A DNA stretch of 64,000 nucleotides from Algoriphagus formosus. Lineage in GTDB: Bacteria; Bacteroidota; Bacteroidia; Cytophagales; Cyclobacteriaceae. A program made the position numbers and the translations under genes. Below, piece by piece: positions 26,874-35,524 of this stretch. How positions within the stretch are numbered: position 1 is the first letter of the stretch; each line of letters starts with the position of its first letter. Under the pieces are notes generated by a model, which worked only from the letters and a program-made list of their open reading frames with translations, searched no databases and was not told the origin of the DNA. The DNA lies in NCBI RefSeq assembly GCF_002807035.1, contig NZ_NIUC01000002.1, forward strand, positions 1,827,267 through 1,891,266. The letters are read 5' to 3'.

Positions 26874-27960
26874 GTTGAAATTATATATTGGAGTTTTTGT
26901 TACCCTGGTTCTCTTTAATTCCTGTGTGGATCAGATTGATTTTCCGCTTAATCGGGGAGTAGAGAAGTTGATTGTCTTCGGGCAGTTGAATAATCTAGAT
27001 GAGGATAAATTTGTAATGCTCTCGGAGACCACTTCTGCAGATCGCGAACCACTCTTTTCAGGTCAATATTTAGTCCTTAATGATTTGCCAAGACCTGTGA
27101 CAACTGCCAATGTTTTTGTGGTCAATACCCAAAATGAACGCTTTTCGCTCAATCAGGTGGAGCCTGGGAAATACATGCTTCCAAGATCAGTTCAGATTCG
27201 GGAAGATGTAGGCTACTTTGTCGAGATTCAGATAGAAGGAAAAACATACCGATCCGAACCTGAGCAAATGCCTGCTGCTGTTGGTACTGATGAGGTAAGC
27301 TATGAGTTCAGCCGGGGTGTTTTCGATAATGACCCGGATCGGGCGTTTATTTCGATCATCTCAGACGTGACTTTGCCTGATTCTGATAATCCCTATTACT
27401 TAAGATGGGATGTCGATGAAGCTTATTACTGGAACCTAACTTTCTTCCCAAATCCTTTCAACAGAGCCCCGCCGGACTGTTACGTTTTTGGCTTTCCGGA
27501 TCCGGAGCGGCTACCGCTGTTTAGTGGCGAAAGTGTAAGAGCGGGAGTAAATTCCTCTTCGCAATTGCTCGCCCAGCGAATCGTCGATGAATCTTTCCTC
27601 AGCAGGCATTATTTCAATGTCAGACAGGTTAGTATTTCGAGGGATGCATTTCGGTATTGGAGTCGAGTAAAAGATCTGGTCAACAATACCGGGTCAGTAT
27701 TTGATATTCCGCCTGCTCCAGTGCGAGGCAATGTTCGGAATAGTGCCAATCCAGACGAGGTGGTTTTGGGCTATTTTGAGGTGGCCAGGATTTCGCAAGA
27801 GCGAATCTACACCACCCGGGCAGATGTTCCTTTCTTCATTTCAGAAGTCTGTACTTATTCCCCAGAAAGACCCATCACGGATTATCCTGTGACTTGTCTT
27901 CGCTGCAGTGAATTTCCCAATAGCACCAATGATACACCGCATTGGTGGTTTGATCAGTGA
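26866..27960 (+). CDS. DUF4249 domain-containing lipoprotein
   Basis: 364 residues with signal peptide and lipobox LFNSC. The pattern LIVFGQLNNLDEDKFVMLSETTS, a domain around residues 80-110 (VFVVNTQNERFSLNQVEPGKYML) and a C-terminal cysteine cluster (VCTYSPERP..., CLRCSEF) are typical of DUF4249 proteins. They are encoded next to TonB receptors and are thought to be surface lipoproteins assisting uptake. It overlaps the receptor gene by 8 bp, so it is co-translated. Confidence 0.9.
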   Translation: MSRLKLYIGVFVTLVLFNSCVDQIDFPLNRGVEKLIVFGQLNNLDEDKFVMLSETTSADREPLFSGQYLVLNDLPRPVTTANVFVVNTQNERFSLNQVEPGKYMLPRSVQIREDVGYFVEIQIEGKTYRSEPEQMPAAVGTDEVSYEFSRGVFDNDPDRAFISIISDVTLPDSDNPYYLRWDVDEAYYWNLTFFPNPFNRAPPDCYVFGFPDPERLPLFSGESVRAGVNSSSQLLAQRIVDESFLSRHYFNVRQVSISRDAFRYWSRVKDLVNNTGSVFDIPPAPVRGNVRNSANPDEVVLGYFEVARISQERIYTTRADVPFFISEVCTYSPERPITDYPVTCLRCSEFPNSTNDTPHWWFDQ

Positions 27961-28040
27961 GTTATCCTGCCGATCGAGTAATTATTGAGACTTTGATCGG
28001 AGGAATTTGTATTTTCAGGGAAAATCAAACCCATATACCT

Positions 28041-28775
28041 ATGCAAAAGAAACTTTCAGGCTTGTTGTTACTCTTTTTCCTTTTCGGAGCTTTCACAGTT
28101 CAAGCCCAGCAATTTCGTGCCCTTGTTTTTAGCAAGACAGCAGGATTTCGTCATCAATCCATTCCCAATGGAGTAGTTGCCTTGAAAAAAATGGCTGAAG
28201 ACCAGGTTTTTTCAATTCATACCACGGAAGACGCTAATTATTTTACCGATAAAAATTTGGAGCGATTTGATGTAATTATATTGCTCAGCACCACTGGTAC
28301 TATTTTCAATGAGGAGCAGAAAGCAGCCTTTCAGCGATTTGTGAGAAGTGGAAAAGGAGTAGTGGGAATCCATGCTGCTACCGATACTGAGTATGAGTGG
28401 CCTTGGTACAATCAATTGATAGGCGCGTATTTCTTAGCTCATCCCAAGCAGCAAACATTACGACTGGAAGTGGTGGATTCGGATCATCCGGCTACTTGGC
28501 ATCTTCCCAAAAACTGGCTTTGGACGGATGAACTCTATGAATTCCGTGATATCAATCCAAATATTAAGGTTTTGCTCAATGCTGACGAATCAACATACCA
28601 ACCTGCGAAGGCTATGGGCGAAAATCACCCAATGGCTTGGTATCATGAGTTTGATGGAGGCAGAGTGTTTTATACCGCTTTAGGTCATGTGGATGCGGCC
28701 TTTGAGGATGCTGATTTTCTCAAGCACCTCTATGGAGGAATTTGGTATGCTGCTACGGGACAGCCTTTCAAATAA
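28041..28775 (+). CDS. ThuA domain-containing secreted protein
   Basis: 244 residues from the ATG at 28041, which starts a signal peptide ending AFTVQAQ. A longer in-frame start at 27957 adds 28 residues before this peptide and is unlikely. The ThuA (trehalose-utilisation, glutamine-amidotransferase-like) fold shows in ALVFSKTAGFRHQSIPNG, GVVGIHAATDTEYEWPWYNQLIGAYFLAHP and RVFYTALGHVDAAFED. Members often process glycoside derivatives with Gfo/Idh oxidoreductases. The exact reaction is unknown. Confidence 0.9.
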   Translation: MQKKLSGLLLLFFLFGAFTVQAQQFRALVFSKTAGFRHQSIPNGVVALKKMAEDQVFSIHTTEDANYFTDKNLERFDVIILLSTTGTIFNEEQKAAFQRFVRSGKGVVGIHAATDTEYEWPWYNQLIGAYFLAHPKQQTLRLEVVDSDHPATWHLPKNWLWTDELYEFRDINPNIKVLLNADESTYQPAKAMGENHPMAWYHEFDGGRVFYTALGHVDAAFEDADFLKHLYGGIWYAATGQPFK

Positions 28776-28841
28776 GGAAATTGTTGTTTTTGGAACTTAT
28801 CAGCAGCAAATCGGTTTAACCCAAATAAAACCAGAAATACC

Positions 28842-29423
28842 ATGCTAAAAGCTCAAGCTAAGCCTGTCCACCTCTATATGGAGGCTAATCCCAACCCTAA
28901 TTCTTTAAAGTTTGTGGCCAACTTTATGTTGGTGGATGATGGGGTGAGTTTTGACTATCCTAGCCAAGAAAGTGCAGAAAATAGCCCTTTGGCCCAGGAG
29001 TTATTTAATTTTGCTTCAGTCGAGCGGGTATTTGTAGCTTCCAATTTTGTGACAGTCACCAAGTCGGAATCGGTAGAATGGGCAGAAATCCAGACTATCA
29101 TTCGAGACCATATCAAATCCTATTTAGAAGCCGGCAAAAAGGTGGTGAATGCCAAATTCGACAAGGATCCCTTATTCGATGAAAATGATTCTGAGATCGT
29201 CAAAAAAATCAAAGGAATCCTGGATGAATATATCCGTCCTGCCGTAGAGCAAGATGGGGGAGCAATCGTCTTTCATTCATTCCAAGATGGTGTGGTGAAA
29301 GTTTTGCTTCAGGGCTCCTGCTCTGGCTGCCCATCAAGTACCGTGACGCTTAAGGCAGGAATCCAAAACCTTTTGACCCGAATGCTACCCGAAGTCAAGG
29401 AGGTAGAAGCAGAAGGCATCTGA
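28842..29423 (+). CDS. NifU/Nfu-type iron-sulfur scaffold protein
   Basis: 193 residues: an Nfu N-terminal domain (residues 1-100, EANPNPNSLKFVANFML) and a NifU C-terminal domain (118-190) with the Fe-S cluster-binding CSGC motif in GSCSGCPSSTVTLKAGI. Nfu proteins carry 4Fe-4S clusters to apo-targets in the cytoplasm. It is separated from the ThuA gene by 66 bp. Confidence 0.95.
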   Translation: MLKAQAKPVHLYMEANPNPNSLKFVANFMLVDDGVSFDYPSQESAENSPLAQELFNFASVERVFVASNFVTVTKSESVEWAEIQTIIRDHIKSYLEAGKKVVNAKFDKDPLFDENDSEIVKKIKGILDEYIRPAVEQDGGAIVFHSFQDGVVKVLLQGSCSGCPSSTVTLKAGIQNLLTRMLPEVKEVEAEGI

Positions 29424-29433
29424 TCGAAAATGG

Positions 29434-30507
29434 ATGAAACTTCGCCAGTGGATTTGGTTTTTATTGGGAGTCTTGGCTCTGCTGATCAGAGGTCTAGCTA
29501 GTAATTTTCCAGTTCAAACCGACCAGATTTATTCAAGAGGTTTATTTCCGTTTATTCGGATTACATTTGATTACACGCTGGGAAAACTTCCATTTCCCAG
29601 CATTTTTTTATTTATAGGGCTTATTCTTTTGCTGATCTTCCTGTTTTTTCGAGGGTTTTACCGAAAGAAGGGTTTAAAGCAAAGACTTTCATTTTCCATC
29701 CGGTCTATTCTCAATTTTGCTGGAGGGCTGGTCTTTTTCTTCATGGTATTATGGGGCTTCAATTATCAGCGGACTCCTGTGTCCCAGCAGCTAGGCCTTT
29801 CGGCAAAGCCTTTGGAACTGCATGAAATGAAAGCAGAAATTGAGGAGAATTATCGCGAGCTGCTCCTGCTTCGGCAGCAGTTGAAATCTGATACCTTGCC
29901 GATTGTGCCAGAGCTAGCTTATCAAGAATTGGAATCCGAAGTCCGTGACATTCTGGAGGATCAATTGCCATCCTTGGGCTTATCGTTTTTGGGAAAGCCG
30001 CGCACTAAGCTTTTTCCACCTCCGGGGCTGATGCGAAGACTCGGGATTTTGGGGATCTATTTTCCCTTTGTGGGAGAAAGCTACATCGATCCGACACTAC
30101 ATCCGCTTGAAAAGCCATTTACCATCGCTCATGAGATGGCACATAGCTTTGGAGTTACGGATGAAGGGGAAGCCAATTTTGTCGCTTGGGTGGTAGGTAG
30201 CCAGTCCAAAAATCCTCTGCTGGGATACTCAGCTTCTTTGCGATTATTTCTCTACCAGGTGCGAGATTATTATCGAATGGCTCCTGAGGAATATATGTCA
30301 TGGATACAAGACTTGGATAGGGGAGTACTGAACGATATCCAGTCAATTCAGGAACGAGCCGCACAGTATCCACCTTTTTCCTTGGAGATCAGCCGAAAAA
30401 CCAATGACCTTTTTCTTAAATCGCAGGGTGTAAAAAGTGGTGTGTTGAGTTATCAAGAGCTACCCATGCTGGTGAAGGCCTGGAAGGAGAAAGGATTTAA
30501 CAAATAA
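29434..30507 (+). CDS. DUF3810 domain-containing membrane protein (putative zinc metallopeptidase)
   Basis: 357 residues with three hydrophobic N-terminal segments (residues ~5-25, 48-70, 88-110) and an exposed domain containing HEMAHSFGVTDEGEANF, an HEXXH motif with downstream Glu, as in zinc peptidases. Family DUF3810 is annotated from the pattern PPGLMRRLGILGIYFPFVGESYIDP. The starting ATG is 10 bp after the nfu stop. Peptidase activity is plausible but unproven. Confidence 0.88.
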   Translation: MKLRQWIWFLLGVLALLIRGLASNFPVQTDQIYSRGLFPFIRITFDYTLGKLPFPSIFLFIGLILLLIFLFFRGFYRKKGLKQRLSFSIRSILNFAGGLVFFFMVLWGFNYQRTPVSQQLGLSAKPLELHEMKAEIEENYRELLLLRQQLKSDTLPIVPELAYQELESEVRDILEDQLPSLGLSFLGKPRTKLFPPPGLMRRLGILGIYFPFVGESYIDPTLHPLEKPFTIAHEMAHSFGVTDEGEANFVAWVVGSQSKNPLLGYSASLRLFLYQVRDYYRMAPEEYMSWIQDLDRGVLNDIQSIQERAAQYPPFSLEISRKTNDLFLKSQGVKSGVLSYQELPMLVKAWKEKGFNK

Positions 30508-30572
30508 CTTTTTAATTAATGTTCTTTTATTTTTAGTTTGATTTTCTTTCTTTTGGCCTAAATCTATTAGTT

Positions 30573-31463
30573 ATGAAGTATATTTTAGCTCTTTCCTGTT
30601 TTGTTTTGTCTTTAGAATTATGTGCTCAGATTCGAGTCGAGTCCGAACGAGACCGGGAAGGAAATGTAGTCTTGACAGCCATCAATTCAAGTATGTCCCA
30701 GTATACCATTCAGGTAGAATTCCCAGTACTGCAAAATTTACGGGTAATGGGGGGAACTAATCTAGTGGCTGTCTCCAACCCTGGACAAACGCGGATAGGG
30801 ACACTCAAGCCCATAAATGAAAATCAAAGCAGTAATTATTCCTACAGCTTCACCTATGTGAAAGGAAGCATCTATGGAAAGTCTAAAGTAGATCCAATTT
30901 ATCTGATTCCTGTGGCTGAGGGTACTGAGGTGCTGGGTATGATGATGACTCACTTGGAGAACACGATTCGTCCAGATGCAAAAAACGATATGTATGTCGG
31001 CGTTTCATTTCGATTTGATAATGAAACAGAAATAGTAGCTCCGCGAAAAGGCATCGTCGTAGAGATGGAAATGGACCGAGAAGAAGGAAAAGAAAATTTG
31101 GCGTTTGATCGAGGAGAGAATTACATCGAAATCCTTCATCCTGATGGTACGATTTCAAAAATCATGGTTCTAAAGGGGAATTCTCAAAAGGTAGAATTGG
31201 GAGAAGAGGTGGTTCCAGGGCAGGTTTTAGCTATTTCGGGCGGAGAAAATTATGAAAACGGAAGACATGTTCGGATGACTGTGACCAAAGTAGAAAAGGA
31301 CTCCAAGGGAAAACTTACTAATACCATCATTCCAGTAGATTATTTCACGGGTGCAGAGAATAAAAAAATAAGTAAAGCACAAAAAATTGTGGTTTCACAC
31401 CCGAGTGAAATCGTAGCGCTAGAATTGAGTAAGAAGGAACAAAAGGCCTTGGGACTTAACTAA
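30573..31463 (+). CDS. Degenerate M23 (LytM-like) domain protein, secreted
   Basis: 296 residues with a signal peptide (MKYILALSCFVLSLELCAQ). The C-terminal half has the LytM fold order (APRKGIVVEM ... NYIEILHPDGTISKIMVLKGNS ... ELGEEVVPGQVLAISGG ... GRHVRMTV). The zinc ligands are largely missing: HxxxD appears as YVGVS, and HxH as HVR. It is therefore probably a non-catalytic M23 relative, as with EnvC-type regulators, though the partner is unknown. N-terminal ~130 residues form an unassigned beta domain. The last 8 bp overlap the convergent EamA gene. Confidence 0.75.
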   Translation: MKYILALSCFVLSLELCAQIRVESERDREGNVVLTAINSSMSQYTIQVEFPVLQNLRVMGGTNLVAVSNPGQTRIGTLKPINENQSSNYSYSFTYVKGSIYGKSKVDPIYLIPVAEGTEVLGMMMTHLENTIRPDAKNDMYVGVSFRFDNETEIVAPRKGIVVEMEMDREEGKENLAFDRGENYIEILHPDGTISKIMVLKGNSQKVELGEEVVPGQVLAISGGENYENGRHVRMTVTKVEKDSKGKLTNTIIPVDYFTGAENKKISKAQKIVVSHPSEIVALELSKKEQKALGLN

Positions 31464-32373
31464 TTTTCCTGATCCTTTTTTTTCGATTCCCAATCCATAC
31501 CCCCAAAATCACAGCAGCTATTCCTACATAATGCCCCCATAGCAAAACCTCTCCATCCCATACTCCCCAAAGAATAGCGACGATCGGAATGAGGTAAGTG
31601 ACTGAGCTGGCAAAGACTGGGCTTGCTGTTTTGACTAGCATATTGAAAAGGATAAGTGCTAGCGCTGTCCCGAGGATTCCTAAGAGTGCCACATAGCCTA
31701 AGGCCTGCCAAGCTCCCGGTACGGAGACGAGCTTGTATGAAAATTGGGTGCCTGCCATCAGATAAATCAAGGCTACAGGCAGGACCATTAGAAGTGAAAT
31801 TGCTGTGATTTCGATCGGTTTAAGCTCTACGAACCGGAATTTGATAATGTTCAGGTTGAAACCATAGCAGGTGCAGGCCAGAATGACGAAGAAAGCGTAG
31901 GCATTAATGTCCGAAAGTGCTCCAAAACCACCGCCCTCTCTTACCGTCACCAAAATCAACACGCCCAAAAAGGCGATTAAAAGGCCAAGAGCATTTCTTC
32001 GGGTGATTTTTGAACTGAAAAATAATGCTCCCACCAAAACGACAAATAAAGGCGTAAGTGCATTCAGCACCCCGGTAAGTGAACTGCTGAGTTGGGTTTG
32101 GGCTTTTGCAAAAAGAAAGGCAGGGATAAAACTTCCCACTAAGCCAACGATGATGAGGTTTTGAACCTGGACACTTTTCAGAAAGCGGACCCGAGGAAGG
32201 GAAAGCGGAAGTAGAAAAGTGGCCGCAGCGACAATTCGAAAGGCTCCGAGTTCTCCCGGTGAGAAGATTTCCAATCCCCGCTTGATCAAAATAAAGGAAC
32301 TTCCCCAGACTAATGCCAGAATGATCAGGTAAATCCAGTTTCTTACCGAGCTCTCAGTGGGCTGATTGGACAT
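31456..32373 (-). CDS. EamA family (DMT superfamily) transporter
   Basis: 305 residues with about ten membrane helices in two EamA repeats (LIILALVWGSSFILIKRGLEIFSPGELGAFRI near residues 15-46, and YLIPIVAILWGVWDGEVL near 255-275). N- and C-terminal tails are cytoplasmic (basic KKRIRKIS). Members export metabolites such as amino acids. The substrate is unknown. Convergent with the M23-like gene. Confidence 0.92.
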   Translation of the reverse strand: MSNQPTESSVRNWIYLIILALVWGSSFILIKRGLEIFSPGELGAFRIVAAATFLLPLSLPRVRFLKSVQVQNLIIVGLVGSFIPAFLFAKAQTQLSSSLTGVLNALTPLFVVLVGALFFSSKITRRNALGLLIAFLGVLILVTVREGGGFGALSDINAYAFFVILACTCYGFNLNIIKFRFVELKPIEITAISLLMVLPVALIYLMAGTQFSYKLVSVPGAWQALGYVALLGILGTALALILFNMLVKTASPVFASSVTYLIPIVAILWGVWDGEVLLWGHYVGIAAVILGVWIGNRKKRIRKIS

Positions 32374-32471
32374 AGGTGTTAGATTACGGGTTGGTGCCGC
32401 AAATGAAGCAATTCTGAACTAAAAATGTTTGGGAAAATTTTCAAATGGGAATTAAAGACTAGCAACCAGCT

Positions 32472-33461
32472 TTAGAAAACGTAATCTGCATAGACTTCTT
32501 CCACTTGCTCTAGGATAGCAGTTACTTCTTCGTAGGTATCTGCGGTGACCATATCCGTTCGATAAGGTTTGAAGTTTGGCATACCGCGGAAGTAGTTGGT
32601 GTAGTGTCTTCTCATTTCTAGGATTCCAAGCTTTTCACCTTTCCATTTGATAGAAAAATCCAGATGCTCTTTGGCTATCCTCAGTCGCTCTGCCAAGTCT
32701 GGTGCGGGAAGCTTTTCACCGGTAGCTAAGTAATGTTTGATCTCATTGAAAATCCATGGGTAGCCTATCGAAGCTCTTCCGATCATCATTCCATCGACAT
32801 TATACTTAGATTTATATTCAGCAGCTTTTTCCGGGGAATCGATATCTCCATTGCCAAAGACAGGAATATGTAATCTCGGATTTTCTTTCACCTTATTCAG
32901 GTAAGACCAGTCGGCTTCACCTTTATACATTTGTTGCCTAGTACGGGCATGAATACTGATAGCCTGAATGCCTACATCTTGGAGTCTTTCCGCAACTTCG
33001 ACGATTCGGATTGTGTCATGGCTCCAGCCTAGGCGTGTTTTCACAGTGACGGGAATATTTACCGCTTTGACAATCTCCTCAGTCATGGAGACCATCTTAT
33101 CAATATCCAATAGAATTCCTGCACCGGCACCTTTACAAGCCACTTTGTGCACAGGGCATCCATAGTTGATATCCAAAATATCCGGACCGGCAGCCTCAGC
33201 AATAGCAGCAGCTTCACGCATGGATTCGATTTCATTTCCGAAAATCTGAATGCCAATAGGTCGCTCATATTCGAAAATATCCAGCTTTTGGACACTTTTT
33301 GCTGCATCACGGATCAGTCCTTCCGAGCTAATAAACTCCGTATACATGAGGTCTGCGCCGTTTTTTTTGCAAACAGCCCGAAATGGCGGATCACTCACAT
33401 CCTCCATGGGTGCCAACAAAAGCGGGAATTCTCCGAGTTCTAAGTTTCCTATCTTTACCAC
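32472..33461 (-). CDS. dusB: tRNA dihydrouridine synthase DusB
   Basis: 329 residues. FMN TIM barrel with LLAPMEDVSDPPFRAVC, DINYGCPVHKVACKGAGAGIL (Cys in GCP is the expected catalytic acid), KTRLGWSHD, IHARTRQQMYKGEADW, FGNGDI and MIGRASIGYPWIF. It reduces uridines in tRNA with NADPH. Divergently transcribed from the CPBP gene with only 36 bp between starts. Confidence 0.95.
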   Translation of the reverse strand: MVKIGNLELGEFPLLLAPMEDVSDPPFRAVCKKNGADLMYTEFISSEGLIRDAAKSVQKLDIFEYERPIGIQIFGNEIESMREAAAIAEAAGPDILDINYGCPVHKVACKGAGAGILLDIDKMVSMTEEIVKAVNIPVTVKTRLGWSHDTIRIVEVAERLQDVGIQAISIHARTRQQMYKGEADWSYLNKVKENPRLHIPVFGNGDIDSPEKAAEYKSKYNVDGMMIGRASIGYPWIFNEIKHYLATGEKLPAPDLAERLRIAKEHLDFSIKWKGEKLGILEMRRHYTNYFRGMPNFKPYRTDMVTADTYEEVTAILEQVEEVYADYVF

Positions 33462-33470
33462 TGCTTATTC

Positions 33471-33491
33471 TAAATTTGGCGTAAATTTACG
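33471..33491 (+). promoter_or_regulatory. Possible promoter and palindrome between dusB and the CPBP gene
   Basis: TAAATTTG at 33471-33478 matches a -7 element for the plus strand, but a matching -33 is not convincing. The palindrome CGTAAATTTACG lies at 33480-33491, in the middle of a 36-bp divergent gap. Confidence 0.4.
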
Positions 33492-33497
33492 TCCAAT

Positions 33498-34451
33498 ATG
33501 GAGATTTACGAAACCACACGAGAAATAGCGCAACGAAAAAACTGGCTTTTGTCTCTGGTAGTCATAGTTTTAATCACTTTCGGGGTACTTATTGTTTTGC
33601 AGGGCATCGCACTTTTTGTTGCCTTGTTTCTATTTGGGATCGATCTGGATTCAGTGGTAAAGTTGATGTCGGGTGACACAAATATCCCAAATGGCCGAAT
33701 GGCTTTATATTTTATTCAAGGTGTAGGATCAGGAATCGGTTTTCTGGTTGCAGCATTTATCGTGGCCAAAGGCATAGATCATGCTGACTTAGGCTGGAAG
33801 CGACAGCTACAGCGCTTAAGTTCTTCCAAGCTCTTCCTCACTTTGCTCATCACCTTGGGGGGAATGTTTTTCAATGCCCTGCTTGTTTACCTGAATGCCC
33901 AACTGGAACTCCCGGGTTTTCTTTCTGAGCTAGAAGCTTGGATGAAAGAGATGGAAGATCAGCTGATGGAAATGACCATGTTTCTGACTGATTTTCAGTC
34001 TGTGTCGGAGCTGTTGGTTGGCCTTCTGGTGATTGGAGTTTTGGCAGGCTTGGGAGAGGAAGTGTTCTTTAGAGGGGTCGTTCAGCCAAAGATGCACCTC
34101 TACACAGGGTCCTACCATTGGGGTATTTGGATTACAGCCTTTATTTTCTCAGCTATCCACATGCAGTTTTATGGGTTTTTGCCAAGGATGTTTTTAGGAG
34201 CGCTCTTTGGCTACCTGTATGTCTATTCTGGGAGTTTGATTTATCCGATCGTTGCTCACATTTTGAATAACTCCATCACAGTTTTACTGATTTACTTTGC
34301 AAAGCAAGGAATGGTCGATTTTGACATCGAATCCACCGAAACCGTGTCTTATCCTTTAGCTTTGCTGGGATTATTGGTAGTTTCGGCAGGAATCTATTAC
34401 TTTAATAAAACTAAGCTGCTACCACATGAAGGATTGGATCAAAATCTTTGA
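33498..34451 (+). CDS. CPBP family intramembrane glutamic endopeptidase
   Basis: 317 residues with seven or eight hydrophobic segments. Motif 1 EEVFFRG (two Glu and Arg, residues ~192-198), motif 2 in SAIHMQFYGFLPRMFLGALFG and motif 3 in IVAHILNNS fit the CPBP (Abi/Rce1) family. They act as intramembrane proteases on short peptides or prenylated proteins. The last 26 bp overlap the DUF2007 gene. Confidence 0.92.
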   Translation: MEIYETTREIAQRKNWLLSLVVIVLITFGVLIVLQGIALFVALFLFGIDLDSVVKLMSGDTNIPNGRMALYFIQGVGSGIGFLVAAFIVAKGIDHADLGWKRQLQRLSSSKLFLTLLITLGGMFFNALLVYLNAQLELPGFLSELEAWMKEMEDQLMEMTMFLTDFQSVSELLVGLLVIGVLAGLGEEVFFRGVVQPKMHLYTGSYHWGIWITAFIFSAIHMQFYGFLPRMFLGALFGYLYVYSGSLIYPIVAHILNNSITVLLIYFAKQGMVDFDIESTETVSYPLALLGLLVVSAGIYYFNKTKLLPHEGLDQNL

Positions 34452-34632
34452 AAGTCCACAGCAAATCCGGGCCGAAATAGTCAAAGGCATTTTGGAGGAG
34501 AATGAAATCCCTGCCGTGGTGCTTAGTAAAAAAGAAACAGCGTATCAGGTTCTGGGCTACTATGAAGTTTTGGTCAAAACTCAAGATGCGCTGAAAGCCA
34601 CTAATCTCGTGAATAATGAGATCTCGTTTTAA
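34426..34632 (+). CDS. DUF2007 domain-containing small protein
   Basis: 68 residues. The pattern WIKIFESPQQIRAEIVKGILEENEIPAVVLSKK ... GYYEVLVKTQDALKA fits DUF2007 (ferredoxin-like, putative signal transduction). It overlaps the CPBP gene upstream by 26 bp and cdsA downstream by 17 bp, implying coupled translation of the three. Confidence 0.88.
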   Translation: MKDWIKIFESPQQIRAEIVKGILEENEIPAVVLSKKETAYQVLGYYEVLVKTQDALKATNLVNNEISF

Positions 34633-35455
34633 TATAAATAATTACAGTAATCTCGGTCAGCGTGCCATTACGGCACTACTGGGAGCAATCATTGTGATTA
34701 CAGGGATTATTTTTTCTGACTGGACTTATTTTCTGGTTTTTGCTTGCATTCTGGGCTTTGCACAGATGGAGTTTTACAAGCTTTGCGGATTGGATGGGAT
34801 GTTGCCTTTGAAAAGCTTTGGTACTTTTTTGGGACTGCTGATTTACACGCTCACTTTTATGATCGAAAAAGAGCAGCTGCCCAATGAATATCTATACCTG
34901 ATTTTCCCGATCATTTCATTGACCTTCTTTATCAAGCTATATAAAAAGACTGATAAGAAGCCATTTACCGGGGTGGCCTTTACCTACCTAGGAATTTTCT
35001 ATGTAGCGGTCCCATTTTCCCTTCTGAATTTGGCTGTCTTTTCGATTGAGAAAGTTTATAATTTCGAAATCATTTTAGGTTGTCTTCTGATTCTCTGGGC
35101 AAGTGATACAGGAGCGTATTTTGCTGGCACCAAATTTGGCAAAACGAAGCTTTTTGAGCGAGTTTCGCCCAAAAAATCCTGGGAAGGTTTCCTGGGAGGG
35201 GCGTTTTCTGCCATTGCTATTGCCTTCTTATTGGCTCGATATTTTCAGACTATTCAAGATTGGAAATGGCTGGTGATTGCGGGAATAATTATCATTGCCG
35301 GGACCTATGGAGATTTGATCGAATCGCTCTTCAAGCGATCAATTGAGATCAAGGATTCTGGCCGTGTGCTACCGGGTCATGGTGGATTTATGGACCGTTT
35401 TGATGGCTTATTACTTTCCGCGCCATTTATCACAGCTTTTTTGAAAATCTTCTAA
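34616..35455 (+). CDS. cdsA: Phosphatidate cytidylyltransferase CdsA
   Basis: 279 residues, about eight membrane helices. The signature GTYGDLIESLFKRSIEIKDSGRVLPGHGGFMDRFDGLL near residues 222-260 is diagnostic, and SDTGAYFAGTKFGKTKL is typical. It makes CDP-diacylglycerol from phosphatidate and CTP at the inner membrane, the branch point of phospholipid synthesis. Confidence 0.96.
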   Translation: MRSRFNINNYSNLGQRAITALLGAIIVITGIIFSDWTYFLVFACILGFAQMEFYKLCGLDGMLPLKSFGTFLGLLIYTLTFMIEKEQLPNEYLYLIFPIISLTFFIKLYKKTDKKPFTGVAFTYLGIFYVAVPFSLLNLAVFSIEKVYNFEIILGCLLILWASDTGAYFAGTKFGKTKLFERVSPKKSWEGFLGGAFSAIAIAFLLARYFQTIQDWKWLVIAGIIIIAGTYGDLIESLFKRSIEIKDSGRVLPGHGGFMDRFDGLLLSAPFITAFLKIF

Positions 35456-35524
35456 TGTATTCGAAGACCTAATCTGAAAAACTACTTAATATTGTATCGC
35501 ATTTCACCATAACAAAAACCCAAT

